From the NCBI GenBank assembly GCA_948664205.1, contig CAPNDH010000005.1:1-42989 (forward strand): DNA of 42,989 nucleotides. Reading direction: 5' to 3'. Positions 1 through 6,919 of the stretch are shown here, piece after piece; within the stretch, counting starts at the first letter, position 1; every line of letters begins with the position of its first letter. Below the pieces are notes generated by a model. It saw nothing but the letters and a program-made list of their open reading frames with translations, did not search any database and was not told where the DNA came from. This DNA is from an uncultured Clostridia bacterium (GTDB lineage: Bacteria > Bacillota > Clostridia > TANB77 > CAG-508). Position numbers and translations under genes: made by a program.

Positions 1-28
1 AAAAAGTTCCAACTCATAAGAGTTGGAA
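1..28 (-). terminator. Intrinsic terminator, minus strand
   Basis: Perfect 9-bp stem (7-15 with 20-28, loop 16-19) followed on the minus strand by five T. It would stop integrase transcription. Before the element inserted, it would have lain about 90-110 nt downstream of the tRNA-Leu gene and could have ended that transcript. Confidence 0.7.
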
Positions 29-113
29 TAAGATTTTTGTGTTCATCAAAATTTTTATAGTCTTAAAATTAAGTTATACCAAGACTTTCAAAAAGTTCGA
101 CGAAAATTGTCTG

Positions 114-124
114 TGGTGCAGATG
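114..124. repeat. Left attachment-site core of the integrated element
   Basis: TGGTGCAGATG is repeated in the same orientation at 11282-11292, where it forms the 3' acceptor end (CATCTGCACCA) of a tRNA-Leu gene. The integrase gene lies just inside this end. A direct repeat of a tRNA 3' end flanking an integrase-bearing segment is the usual footprint of tRNA-targeted tyrosine integrases. The identity is only 11 bp, so the exact crossover is inferred. Confidence 0.6.
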
Positions 125-151
125 TACATTTTAATTTACACATCTACACCA
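114..151. repeat. Inverted repeat at left element end
   Basis: TGGTGCAGATGT (114-125) and ACATCTACACCA (140-151) are inverted copies with one mismatch, separated by 14 bp. They resemble inverted core-type integrase sites. The arrangement is visible; the binding role is inferred. Confidence 0.45.
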
Positions 152-183
152 GTAATATCAAGACTTCTCATAATCAACTTATA

Positions 184-230
184 TTTGGAACTTCGTTCCA
201 AACTATTCCATTTCTTTTTGTAAGTTCCAA
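184..230. promoter_or_regulatory. Probable integrase arm-type sites, left end
   Basis: TTTGGAAC (184-191) and GTTCCAAA (195-202) form a perfect inverted pair. AGTTCCAA follows at 223-230 and a weaker AGTTCTAA at 255-262. The same octamer occurs as two direct copies near the right end (11123-11130 and 11136-11143). Short repeats shared by both ends of a Tn916-type element are typically bound by the integrase N-terminal domain. Confidence 0.45.
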
Positions 231-272
231 TTTTTATTATTTTATATCATATAAAGTTCTAATTGTAAATTA

Positions 273-1727
273 TTATTTAAGATTTAAATATTCTTCTTCA
301 AATCTTTCAAAATTTTCTTCTAGTATTGCATTGGTATCTTGCATATATTTTGTATATTTTTGGTTAAGTTCTTTCTGTCTTAAATATGAATAAATATATC
401 CATAAGTATTAATAGTTGTTGTAATATCTGCATGACCTAATATTTTCTGTAATACTTCTATAGCAATTCCAGATTCAATACATCTTGTTGCAAAAGTATG
501 TCTTAGCATATGTGTATGGCTATCGCTAGATTTATAATTAACATAGTGAATACCTTTGTTTTTTCCAACTTTCTTATGTTTTAAAGTTACAACTCGAAGT
601 CCTGCATTTTTACATATTATTTTAAAAGCTGAATTAACTTGTCCATCTGTATAGAACTTTCCATTTGATTGGCAGAACAATACATCATATTTATTTTCTT
701 TATATTGTGCTAATGCTTTTTGTATTATAGGAAAAGCTAGAGGTGTAAGATCTATTGTTCTTAATCCGTTTTTTGTTTTAGTAATTTCTCCAATTACAAC
801 TTTGCCATGTATATCTTTAGTTAATGTCCTTTTAACTTCAATACTTCCAATATTTCCAGAAATGTGTATATCACTTGGTCGTAATGCTAAAATCTCTCCA
901 ATTCTCATTCCAGTATATAATGCAACTAACAATATTAGATTATATTTTGATTCATGTGTTTTTATATATTCTGTCAAAATATATTCTTCTTTTCTAGTAA
1001 AGGCATCAACTTTTTTATCTTCCTTAAAACTTTCAGGCTTTTTAATACCATCTCCAATTAAAAATAAATTATTTTGAATAATACCTTTTGCATAAGCTAT
1101 ACTATATGCATTCTTGATTTTTCTATAATATTTATCTATTGAAGAATTTGACTTTACTCGTTCACTTTCTAAATATTGTTTTATTTGATTTAATGTAACA
1201 TTTTGAATTGGAATATTAGCAAATTTATTATTGCCTATTGATTTTATAGTTTGCATATTTCTGCCATATGTGTTTGGTTTAATTTCCTTATTTTTTACTC
1301 TCTTATTTTCATATTCCTCGCATATTGAAACAATAGTAGCATCTGTTTCTTTAGCTTTCTGTGGTTTACCATGAATAGAAACATCTTTAATATATTCGAG
1401 CATTTTATTTAAAGCCTCATCTTTAGTATTTCCATTGAATTGTAGTCTGCTAAAATCTTTAGTTGTAGAATTTCTGCCATTAGTTAATAGTTCAACTTTA
1501 TACTTCCTATAAATATAAAATTTATCACAATGTTCTTTATCTATACATTTACTACAATCTTCACATTCTTTCATCTTAAACAGCTTTTTCCTATTACTAC
1601 AGAACTCTTTATGATTACAGCTACTACAAATAGGACACATCACTTTATTTGTTTCTGACCTTTTGTTTTTAGTAATGTATTCGTGTACTGAATAATCTTT
1701 ACCTTCAATTAAATTTTTCAATTTCAT
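273..1727 (-). CDS. int: Tyrosine recombinase / integrase of the mobilizable element
   Basis: 484-residue site-specific recombinase that would integrate and excise the element. The N-terminus has two cysteine clusters (C31, C34, C37, C43 and a CxxC-type group near 55-67), like a zinc ribbon, then an AP2-like arm-binding segment (about 70-110). A SAM-like core-binding domain follows (about 130-220). The C-terminal catalytic domain shows TGMRIGE (Arg), HTHMLRHTFATR (HxxR) and LGHADITTTINTYGY (His and nucleophile Tyr). Length and order fit Tn916-type integrases, with an extra Cys-rich head. It is the outermost gene, next to the left attachment repeat. The AAAGGAGG ribosome site is only 2 nt from the ATG and lies in a hairpin; a TTG at codon 3 would be better spaced. 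Confidence 0.93.
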   Translation of the reverse strand: MKLKNLIEGKDYSVHEYITKNKRSETNKVMCPICSSCNHKEFCSNRKKLFKMKECEDCSKCIDKEHCDKFYIYRKYKVELLTNGRNSTTKDFSRLQFNGNTKDEALNKMLEYIKDVSIHGKPQKAKETDATIVSICEEYENKRVKNKEIKPNTYGRNMQTIKSIGNNKFANIPIQNVTLNQIKQYLESERVKSNSSIDKYYRKIKNAYSIAYAKGIIQNNLFLIGDGIKKPESFKEDKKVDAFTRKEEYILTEYIKTHESKYNLILLVALYTGMRIGEILALRPSDIHISGNIGSIEVKRTLTKDIHGKVVIGEITKTKNGLRTIDLTPLAFPIIQKALAQYKENKYDVLFCQSNGKFYTDGQVNSAFKIICKNAGLRVVTLKHKKVGKNKGIHYVNYKSSDSHTHMLRHTFATRCIESGIAIEVLQKILGHADITTTINTYGYIYSYLRQKELNQKYTKYMQDTNAILEENFERFEEEYLNLK

Positions 1728-1729
1728 AA

Positions 1730-1750
1730 CCTCCTTTAAAAATTTAAAGG
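1730..1750 (-). promoter_or_regulatory. Hairpin occluding the int ribosome binding site
   Basis: CCTTTAAA (1733-1740) and TTTAAAGG (1743-1750) form an 8-bp stem. On the minus-strand mRNA this pairs most of the AAAGGAGG Shine-Dalgarno at 1730-1737. It could hold integrase translation low. Confidence 0.4.
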
Positions 1751-1759
1751 AATATCTTA

Positions 1760-1786
1760 TTGCTTTTTTCTCTTTTGTGGTATAAT
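1760..1786 (+). promoter_or_regulatory. Extended -10 promoter for a small RNA between int and xis
   Basis: TTGCTT (1760-1765), a 15-bp spacer and TGGTATAAT (-10 at 1781-1786, with a TGn extension), reading opposite to int and xis. Confidence 0.5.
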
Positions 1787-1792
1787 CATAAA

Positions 1793-1881
1793 GGAGAAAA
1801 CGAAAAGATATCCCATCATTTCGGTGTAATCTCTATTAGAGAATTTAGAAGTTCCATTTCTAAGTTCTCGTTTTTTATTTT
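1793..1881 (+). ncRNA. Candidate small RNA antisense to the int-xis junction
   Basis: An extended -10 promoter at 1781-1786 is followed about 50 nt later by a strong terminator. The stem is 12 bp (1839-1850 with 1858-1869, one G-U) and is followed by GTTTTTTATTTT. The predicted transcript is about 85-90 nt. I see no start codon spaced from its AAGGAG, so it is probably non-coding. Its 3' end overlaps the xis stop codon on the opposite strand. Confidence 0.5.
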
Positions 1882-2081
1882 AATGTTACTGATTTTGAAT
1901 AATCATGTCTTTTCATCATAAATTCTTTAAAAGCATCTGCTTCAATCCACCAACTTCTTCCAACTCTTTGAGCAGGAAATTCATTATTATTAAATAATTC
2001 CAATCCTTTTTTAGGACCAATTTTTAATAATTTGCAAACATCTTTTAAAGAATAAACTTTCATTCCAGCTAATTCTTGCAT
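1875..2081 (-). CDS. xis: Excisionase-like small HTH protein
   Basis: About 68 residues with one helix-turn-helix of the MerR/excisionase type (VYSLKDVCKLLKIG, then GRSWWIEADAFKEFM). Such proteins bind the element ends and bias integrase towards excision. It lies directly upstream of int in the same orientation, the usual xis-int order. The ATG at 2081 is 8 nt from GGAG; the ATG at 2087 is only 2 nt from it, so the downstream start is preferred. Function is inferred from fold and position. Confidence 0.75.
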   Translation of the reverse strand: MQELAGMKVYSLKDVCKLLKIGPKKGLELFNNNEFPAQRVGRSWWIEADAFKEFMMKRHDYSKSVTLK

Positions 2082-2146
2082 ATACATTTCTCCTTTCCAT
2101 TTTGAATTTAAGCAATAAAAAAAGACCCAACAACTAAAGTGGTCTA

Positions 2147-2596
2147 TTATCTTACTTGTTCTTTGTATAATTTCTTTACATTTCTTTTGTACTTTTTAGG
2201 TAATGCATAGGAAGCATTGATATTATCATCTAATACTAAATTACCATTTTTATCTTGTGTATAAGCGCCAAAATTTGATTTTACATATGCATCTGTAGAA
2301 ATCCCATATGAATGTACAGACATTTGTCTTGCATCACTGTCTAATAAAGCTTTTAACTTATCATAATCTTCTTTAGAAGATTTATCGTATTTTTTTTCAT
2401 ATGTTGAATAATATTCTTTGTTATACTCAGCTTTTCTTTTTCTAGATTCTTTATGTCTTAAACTCTTTTCATCTAAATATCTATTATCTTTTGCTACAAC
2501 TTTTGAAATATATTGAGCAGTTACATTAAGAATTTCTGCAATATCTTTTTGTTTCATATGTTCTTCAAAATACATTTTTAAAATATCTTCTTTCAT
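2147..2596 (-). CDS. HTH DNA-binding protein of the element
   Basis: 149 residues. The first 40 carry a sigma-70 region 4-like or resolvase-like HTH (MKQKDIAEILNVTAQYISKV). A long charged helical middle follows (about 45-85), then a C-terminus that I do not recognise. The ribosome site GGAGG is 8 nt from the ATG. It is probably the regulator of the recombination module, transcribed towards xis-int. Three TTGTACAA-like sites lie upstream (2668-2747) and may be its own operators; that is inference. Confidence 0.6.
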   Translation of the reverse strand: MKEDILKMYFEEHMKQKDIAEILNVTAQYISKVVAKDNRYLDEKSLRHKESRKRKAEYNKEYYSTYEKKYDKSSKEDYDKLKALLDSDARQMSVHSYGISTDAYVKSNFGAYTQDKNGNLVLDDNINASYALPKKYKRNVKKLYKEQVR

Positions 2597-2665
2597 TTGT
2601 TTTTCCTCCTTCCTTTGGTTGATTTTTATACTTGTTAAATTTTAGATACAATAATACTAATATAA

Positions 2666-2750
2666 ATGGTACAAAATAAAATTTATAAAAATTATTGATT
2701 TTATTCACTTTATATTGTACAATGTAAATATCATACGACAATGTACAATA
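2666..2750. promoter_or_regulatory. Operator-like TTGTACAA repeats
   Basis: A perfect palindrome ATTGTACAAT (2714-2723), a second site ATGTACAATA (2741-2750) and a weaker GGTACAAA near 2668 lie in the divergent region between the HTH gene and the DUF6076-like gene. Spacing and symmetry suggest repressor sites. The rest of 2597-2861 is AT-rich with no gene. Confidence 0.35.
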
Positions 2751-2861
2751 ATTATTGTTAATAATTAAGTATACTAAAATAATAACACAATAATTTTAGA
2801 AAGTCAATAACTTTTATAAAATTATTTAAGAAATTACAGGTATTTATTAGGAGGATATATA

Positions 2862-3794
2862 ATGATTAAGGAAAATAACCCTAATTATAAAGGACTTTGG
2901 GCTAAATATAAAAAATATGAAATTGTAAAAATAGATAATGAATATTATATTAGACCAGATAAAAAAGCAGATTACGAAATTTATGATATATTTGATAAAG
3001 AAAAAGAACTTCTTGTTGATTTTCTTTTAATTGGTATGGAAGCAATGAATTATGCTGATATAAACGATGCTAATTGTGATTTAATGTCAACAGAAAAGAA
3101 ATATCAAGATATGATTTTAGATTTTGTAAATAAATATGGAATGTTCGGAGAACTTACATATAGACTAATAAATTCGCACATCGTTTCATCTAGTAAAGCA
3201 TTAACACAAGGATATTCTAATATTGATGAAATGTCAGCTAGTACATATATAAAACCATATTTCATTGGTAATGATGATATACAAAGAATAGATTTTGATC
3301 ATGGACTTAATCCAGATATATTAAAATATGTATATGGAAATAATAATCCAAATGGAGATTTAGCACATAGCTTTGATAAGGGCGAAGATTTTAGTATAGT
3401 ATTTTCTAAATGTTATACAGAAAAAATCGCTAATATACTTGTAATGTCTAGAGCATTGTATAGAATATTCAATTCGGTGGAAAATAACAACTGGACTGAA
3501 AATGAAGATAAAAAGGCAATCTATCAAAAATATGCAAATATGTTTAATCCTAACAATGTGGCTTTCAGTTTCAATTTTGAAAATGATAAAACATATTTAA
3601 ATTGGAACTTCAATTCTCTATTTCAAGCTATTGAACTTATATTAGCTTTTAATGAAACTAATGAAAGAAAAGAAGTAAAAATGTGTAAACATTGCTTAAA
3701 ACCATTTATTGCAAAGAATTTAAAAAGCGATTATGACACAGCAAGTTGTAGAAATGTTGCTAATGTATATAGAAATAGAGCGAAAAATAAATAG
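2862..3794 (+). CDS. DUF6076-like protein with C-terminal zinc-finger motif
   Basis: 310 residues, of unknown function. The body is soluble and acidic with no transmembrane segment. The last 45 residues contain CKHCLKPFIAKN followed by TASCRNVANVYRNR. This is the CxxC...CRN arrangement of CGNR/DUF6076-type zinc fingers and suggests nucleic-acid binding. AGGAGG lies 9 nt before the ATG. Proteins with this tail are common on Firmicute mobile elements. It reads divergently from the recombination module, so it is cargo or a defence-related gene. The family assignment comes from the tail pattern only. Confidence 0.55.
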   Translation: MIKENNPNYKGLWAKYKKYEIVKIDNEYYIRPDKKADYEIYDIFDKEKELLVDFLLIGMEAMNYADINDANCDLMSTEKKYQDMILDFVNKYGMFGELTYRLINSHIVSSSKALTQGYSNIDEMSASTYIKPYFIGNDDIQRIDFDHGLNPDILKYVYGNNNPNGDLAHSFDKGEDFSIVFSKCYTEKIANILVMSRALYRIFNSVENNNWTENEDKKAIYQKYANMFNPNNVAFSFNFENDKTYLNWNFNSLFQAIELILAFNETNERKEVKMCKHCLKPFIAKNLKSDYDTASCRNVANVYRNRAKNK

Positions 3795-3799
3795 TTGAA

Positions 3800-3822
3800 T
3801 TTTGCCACTGGCGGTGGCAAAA
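3800..3822 (+). terminator. GC-rich hairpin after the DUF6076-like gene
   Basis: TTTTGCCAC (3800-3808) pairs with GTGGCAAAA (3814-3822) across a 5-nt loop, followed by a short T run. It sits just before the next gene's ribosome site, so it is a weak terminator or an attenuator. Confidence 0.45.
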
Positions 3823-3841
3823 TTTAGAGATGAGGTGTGAT

Positions 3842-4240
3842 ATGTCTTGTACATACTATTTAAGAGATAAAAAGATTTCTAATAAAACAATAGAAAAATT
3901 ACATTTGATAGAAAAAGATTTTAATATAAAATTAGAAAATCTCTATAATGAACTCAATGAGAAAATTACTAACATTTTACCGATAAATAATGAGAATGTT
4001 ATAGAAGAATGCAGACAATATGAACCTGATTATAGAAATGAAATTAGATTTTATCTAGACTCAATAAATAAACTTGATTTTGGAGTATATACTTCTGGTA
4101 ATTTTAGATTTCGTAGATTTGGGAATTTAAATGAATTTGTAAAATTTTATGAAGAAAATGAAGATAAATATATAATTGTAGATGAATATAACGAAGAATT
4201 TACATTAGATGATTTTTTAAAGGAAATAGAACTTAAATAA
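3842..4240 (+). CDS. Hypothetical acidic protein
   Basis: 132 residues beginning MSCTYYLRDKK. No family recognised. It is soluble and acidic, with a helical N-terminal third (NKTIEKLHLIEKDF) and a C-terminal stretch, NEFTLDDFLKEI-like, resembling small cargo proteins of mobile elements. The ATG at 3842 is chosen because GAGG lies 6 nt upstream; an in-frame ATG at 3830 overlaps that ribosome site. It follows the DUF6076-like gene by 47 nt and converges with a candidate non-coding RNA. Confidence 0.55.
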   Translation: MSCTYYLRDKKISNKTIEKLHLIEKDFNIKLENLYNELNEKITNILPINNENVIEECRQYEPDYRNEIRFYLDSINKLDFGVYTSGNFRFRRFGNLNEFVKFYEENEDKYIIVDEYNEEFTLDDFLKEIELK

Positions 4241-4249
4241 AACATATAA

Positions 4250-4369
4250 ACAGCAAATAACCTTTAGATTAAATCTAAAGGTTATTTGAAATCAACTTGA
4301 CCGTCTTTCAGGTCTAAATGTCTTCTTAATTTGAGTGTATTTCAACTCGCAACAGAATTGCTTCTGTTA
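4250..4369 (-). ncRNA. Candidate structured non-coding RNA
   Basis: A minus-strand promoter (TTGATT 4398-4403, 17-bp spacer, TATAAT 4375-4380) is followed by a 5' hairpin ACAGAA-GCAA-TTCTGT with a GNRA tetraloop (4352-4367). Next come a GACC...GGTC hairpin and a long-range TTGAAAT/ATTTCAA pairing. A perfect 16-nt-arm hairpin (4255-4270 with 4272-4287) ends it. No ORF of useful length is present. It lies between the 132-residue gene (convergent) and the MazF-like gene (divergent). The family is not recognised. Confidence 0.5.
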
Positions 4370-4374
4370 ATATT

Positions 4375-4403
4375 ATTATACTCAATTTGTTAAAAAAAAT
4401 CAA
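4375..4403 (-). promoter_or_regulatory. Sigma-A promoter of the non-coding RNA
   Basis: TTGATT at 4398-4403, spacer 17, TATAAT at 4375-4380, read on the minus strand. The remainder of 4404-4560 is AT-rich leader of the MazF-like gene, with a TATAAT at 4525-4530. Confidence 0.55.
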
Positions 4404-4560
4404 CAAAATATTAAAAAAATTTGATATTTGTTCAAAAAAACTTTATTTTTTATTAAATTTTCTTTAAATAAAAAGTTTTACGAATATATTATTTTATGTA
4501 GAAAAATATCTATATATATGCTATTATAATACAGAATTTTACTTTTAGGAGGCATCAACT

Positions 4561-5067
4561 TTGAATATAAATGATGAATTAAATAAATTGAATAATAATC
4601 AGCGACAAGAATTAGAAAAATGGTTTGCTGAGCAAATATATAAATTAAATAAAGTTAATAAAAACGAACAACTAAACTATGTACCATATGTAACTAGAAA
4701 ACAAGTAGTATGGGTAGATTTTGGAGTTAATATTGGTCAAGAATTAAATCATTCACACCCTGCTATTGTATTATATTCAAGACCAAATGTTGGTACTGTA
4801 TTGGTTGCTCCTTTAACAAGTAAGAAAAATGAATCTGATGTTGTTATTGATATTGGAGAAATTGAAGACTTTGAAGGATTTTCATATTGTAAAATAGATC
4901 AACTAAGAGCTGTAAGTAAATTAAGAATACAAACAAAGAAGTTTGAAAATAAATATTATAATAATTTTAATAGAGAAACTGGTAAGTATTCTAATCCAGA
5001 AGTATCAACAGAACAAATAAATTTAATAGATACTGCTATTCAAGAATTGAAATATAAGTCAAAATAA
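4561..5067 (+). CDS. PemK/MazF-family toxin-like protein
   Basis: 168 residues. Residues about 40-110 match the MazF/PemK fold: RKQVVWVDFGVNIGQELNHSHPAIVL, then a loop and VLVAPLTSKK. The family are usually mRNA interferases. The first 35 residues are a charged helix (LNNNQRQELEKWFAEQIYKL) outside the toxin core. The start is TTG at 4561, with AGGAGG 8 nt upstream and no nearby in-frame ATG. No classic antitoxin ORF precedes it; the upstream neighbour is the candidate RNA on the other strand. It is probably a maintenance module of the element. Toxicity is inferred. Confidence 0.7.
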   Translation: MNINDELNKLNNNQRQELEKWFAEQIYKLNKVNKNEQLNYVPYVTRKQVVWVDFGVNIGQELNHSHPAIVLYSRPNVGTVLVAPLTSKKNESDVVIDIGEIEDFEGFSYCKIDQLRAVSKLRIQTKKFENKYYNNFNRETGKYSNPEVSTEQINLIDTAIQELKYKSK

Positions 5068-5134
5068 GTTATTAAATATACACTTGATAAATATTAAAAA
5101 TAAAATTAATTTAAAAGAAAGGATATTAAATAAA

Positions 5135-6190
5135 ATGAATAATTATATTGATACTTTAAATGAAACAATTAAATCATATTATAAAATATTGTCAGAAGAC
5201 TTTCCAGAGTTCTTAAATGAGTATATTAATACTCCAGCAATGCTGAAACAATCTAAGATAAGTGTAAGTTGTGGCACTATATATTCAAAAATGTATAATC
5301 AAATGTGGTACTCAAGTTTAGATCATAGTATTGCTGTTAGTTTGATAATTTGGCATTTTACTAAAGATAAGAAGCAAACTTTAGCAGGTCTATTTCACGA
5401 TATTGCAACACCTGTATTTAAGCACTCTATTGATTTTATGAACAAAGATTACGAAAAGCAAGAATCTACAGAAGAATTAACAACTAAAATTATACAAGAT
5501 TCAGAAGAATTAATGTATCTATTAAATAGAGATGGTATTAAAGTAGAAGAAGTAGCAGATTATCACATCTATCCAATTGCAGATAATGACACACCAAGGC
5601 TTTCAAGTGATAGATTAGAATATACTCTTTCAAATGGACTTGGAGCAACTGAAAAAATTTGGACATTAAAAGAAGTTAAAGAGATTTATGATAATATTGA
5701 GATTCAAAAAGATGAAAATGGAATAGATGAATTAGGTTTTAAAGATGTTGCTATAGCTGAAAAATTTGTACATACAATGAGCATTTTATCAAGATTATAT
5801 ATAAGAGAAAAAACTTTATTTACAATGCAAATGTTGGCTGATATTATGAAAAAAATGTTAGACAAAAATTTAATTAGTATAAAAGAAATGTATAATTTAT
5901 CCGAAAAAGAGCTAATTGATAGAATTAAAAAATGTAATGAAGATAATATCGCAGAATGCTTTAAAAAATGGGAAAATGCAAAAGAAGTTAATACAAGTGA
6001 AACTCTTCCAGAAGGCAAATACTTTGTTAATATAGAAAAAGTAAAAAAGAGATATATTAATCCTTTAGTTAGATTGAACAATGAATACAAAAGAATAAAA
6101 GATATTTCTGAAAAGGCAAATAGTGATATTAACGATGCACTTCAGTATAAAACTGCAAAATATGTTTTTTTAGATTTTAATTTTGAATAA
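5135..6190 (+). CDS. HD-domain phosphohydrolase
   Basis: 351 residues. Near residues 65-100 it shows SLDHSIAVSLIIWHF and AGLFHDIATPVFKHS, the H...HD metal-binding signature of HD phosphohydrolases. These cleave phosphate esters, commonly of nucleotides. The C-terminal half is helical and without recognised motifs. The substrate is unknown. The ATG at 5135 is taken because AGAAAGG lies 12 nt upstream; an in-frame TTG at 5084 has no ribosome site. It is followed by a methyltransferase gene 16 nt after its stop, so the two probably form one operon with the MazF-like gene before them. Confidence 0.7.
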   Translation: MNNYIDTLNETIKSYYKILSEDFPEFLNEYINTPAMLKQSKISVSCGTIYSKMYNQMWYSSLDHSIAVSLIIWHFTKDKKQTLAGLFHDIATPVFKHSIDFMNKDYEKQESTEELTTKIIQDSEELMYLLNRDGIKVEEVADYHIYPIADNDTPRLSSDRLEYTLSNGLGATEKIWTLKEVKEIYDNIEIQKDENGIDELGFKDVAIAEKFVHTMSILSRLYIREKTLFTMQMLADIMKKMLDKNLISIKEMYNLSEKELIDRIKKCNEDNIAECFKKWENAKEVNTSETLPEGKYFVNIEKVKKRYINPLVRLNNEYKRIKDISEKANSDINDALQYKTAKYVFLDFNFE

Positions 6191-6206
6191 AAAGGTGGAT
6201 ATTATA

Positions 6207-6863
6207 ATGAGTATAGAAAATAAAAAAACAGTTGAGATATATAAAGAAAAAGCAAGTACATATTTAGCTACAAGTATTGAACATGATAAGCTTGAACCAG
6301 AAAAGGCAAATCGTAAGCGTGAAAAATTAAATAATTTCTTAAGAAGCTCTTTTCAAACATTACCAAAAAATGCAAAGATATTAGAAATAGGTTCGGCTAA
6401 TGGAGAAAATGCAAAATATATTGAAAGTTTAGGCTATAATGTAACAGCAAGTGATATAGCAGAAGATTTTATAAATGCATCAAAAAATAATGGCTTAACT
6501 ACAATTAACTTTAACATATTAGAGGATAATTTTAAAGAAAAATATTCTGGAATTTTAGCTTGGAGAGTGTTTGTACATTTTACTGAAAAAGATATTTTTA
6601 AAACTTTAAAAAAATCTTATGATAATCTTGAAAATAATGGTATTTTCATATTCAATGTGATAAATAGAGAAACAAGAAATGTCGATAACGAATGGGTTGA
6701 TTTTCCAAATGAATACCACATGGGAGCAGAACGCTATTATCATTATTTTAATGAAAAGGATTTAGACGATATTATTTCTCAAACCAAATTTCAAATTCAG
6801 GATTTTCATAAAGAAGGTGGAAATAACAATAATAAGTGGTTAGTCTATGTATTAAAAAAATAA
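6207..6863 (+). CDS. Class I SAM-dependent methyltransferase
   Basis: 218 residues. Motif I is ILEIGSANGENAKYIESLG and motif II follows (VTASDIAEDFI), giving a Rossmann-type SAM site at about 60-95. A later segment, GILAWRVFVHFTEKD, corresponds to the post-motif region of small-molecule methyltransferases. The substrate cannot be told. The ATG at 6207 has AAGGTGGA 7 nt upstream. The gene sits directly behind the HD hydrolase gene, suggesting linked action on one substrate. Confidence 0.75.
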   Translation: MSIENKKTVEIYKEKASTYLATSIEHDKLEPEKANRKREKLNNFLRSSFQTLPKNAKILEIGSANGENAKYIESLGYNVTASDIAEDFINASKNNGLTTINFNILEDNFKEKYSGILAWRVFVHFTEKDIFKTLKKSYDNLENNGIFIFNVINRETRNVDNEWVDFPNEYHMGAERYYHYFNEKDLDDIISQTKFQIQDFHKEGGNNNNKWLVYVLKK

Positions 6864-6879
6864 AATTATTCCTAATTTG

Positions 6880-6919
6880 CAGATAAGATACTGTTAGCAC
6901 AGCATCTTATCTGATTTTT
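6880..6919. terminator. Bidirectional terminator between methyltransferase and relaxase genes
   Basis: A 14-bp stem (6880-6893 with 6900-6913, one mismatch) followed by ATTTTT on the plus strand. It overlaps the stop codon of the relaxase gene coming from the other side. Confidence 0.7.

Noticed and set aside
7..28. AGTTCCAA at the left edge as another integrase arm site
   Set aside because: It lies outside the attachment core and forms a canonical terminator stem with a T tract.
4250..4560. Type III toxin-antitoxin RNA (tandem-repeat antitoxin)
   Set aside because: No tandem repeats, and the RNA is divergent from the toxin-like gene rather than upstream on the same strand; the protein resembles PemK/MazF, not ToxN.
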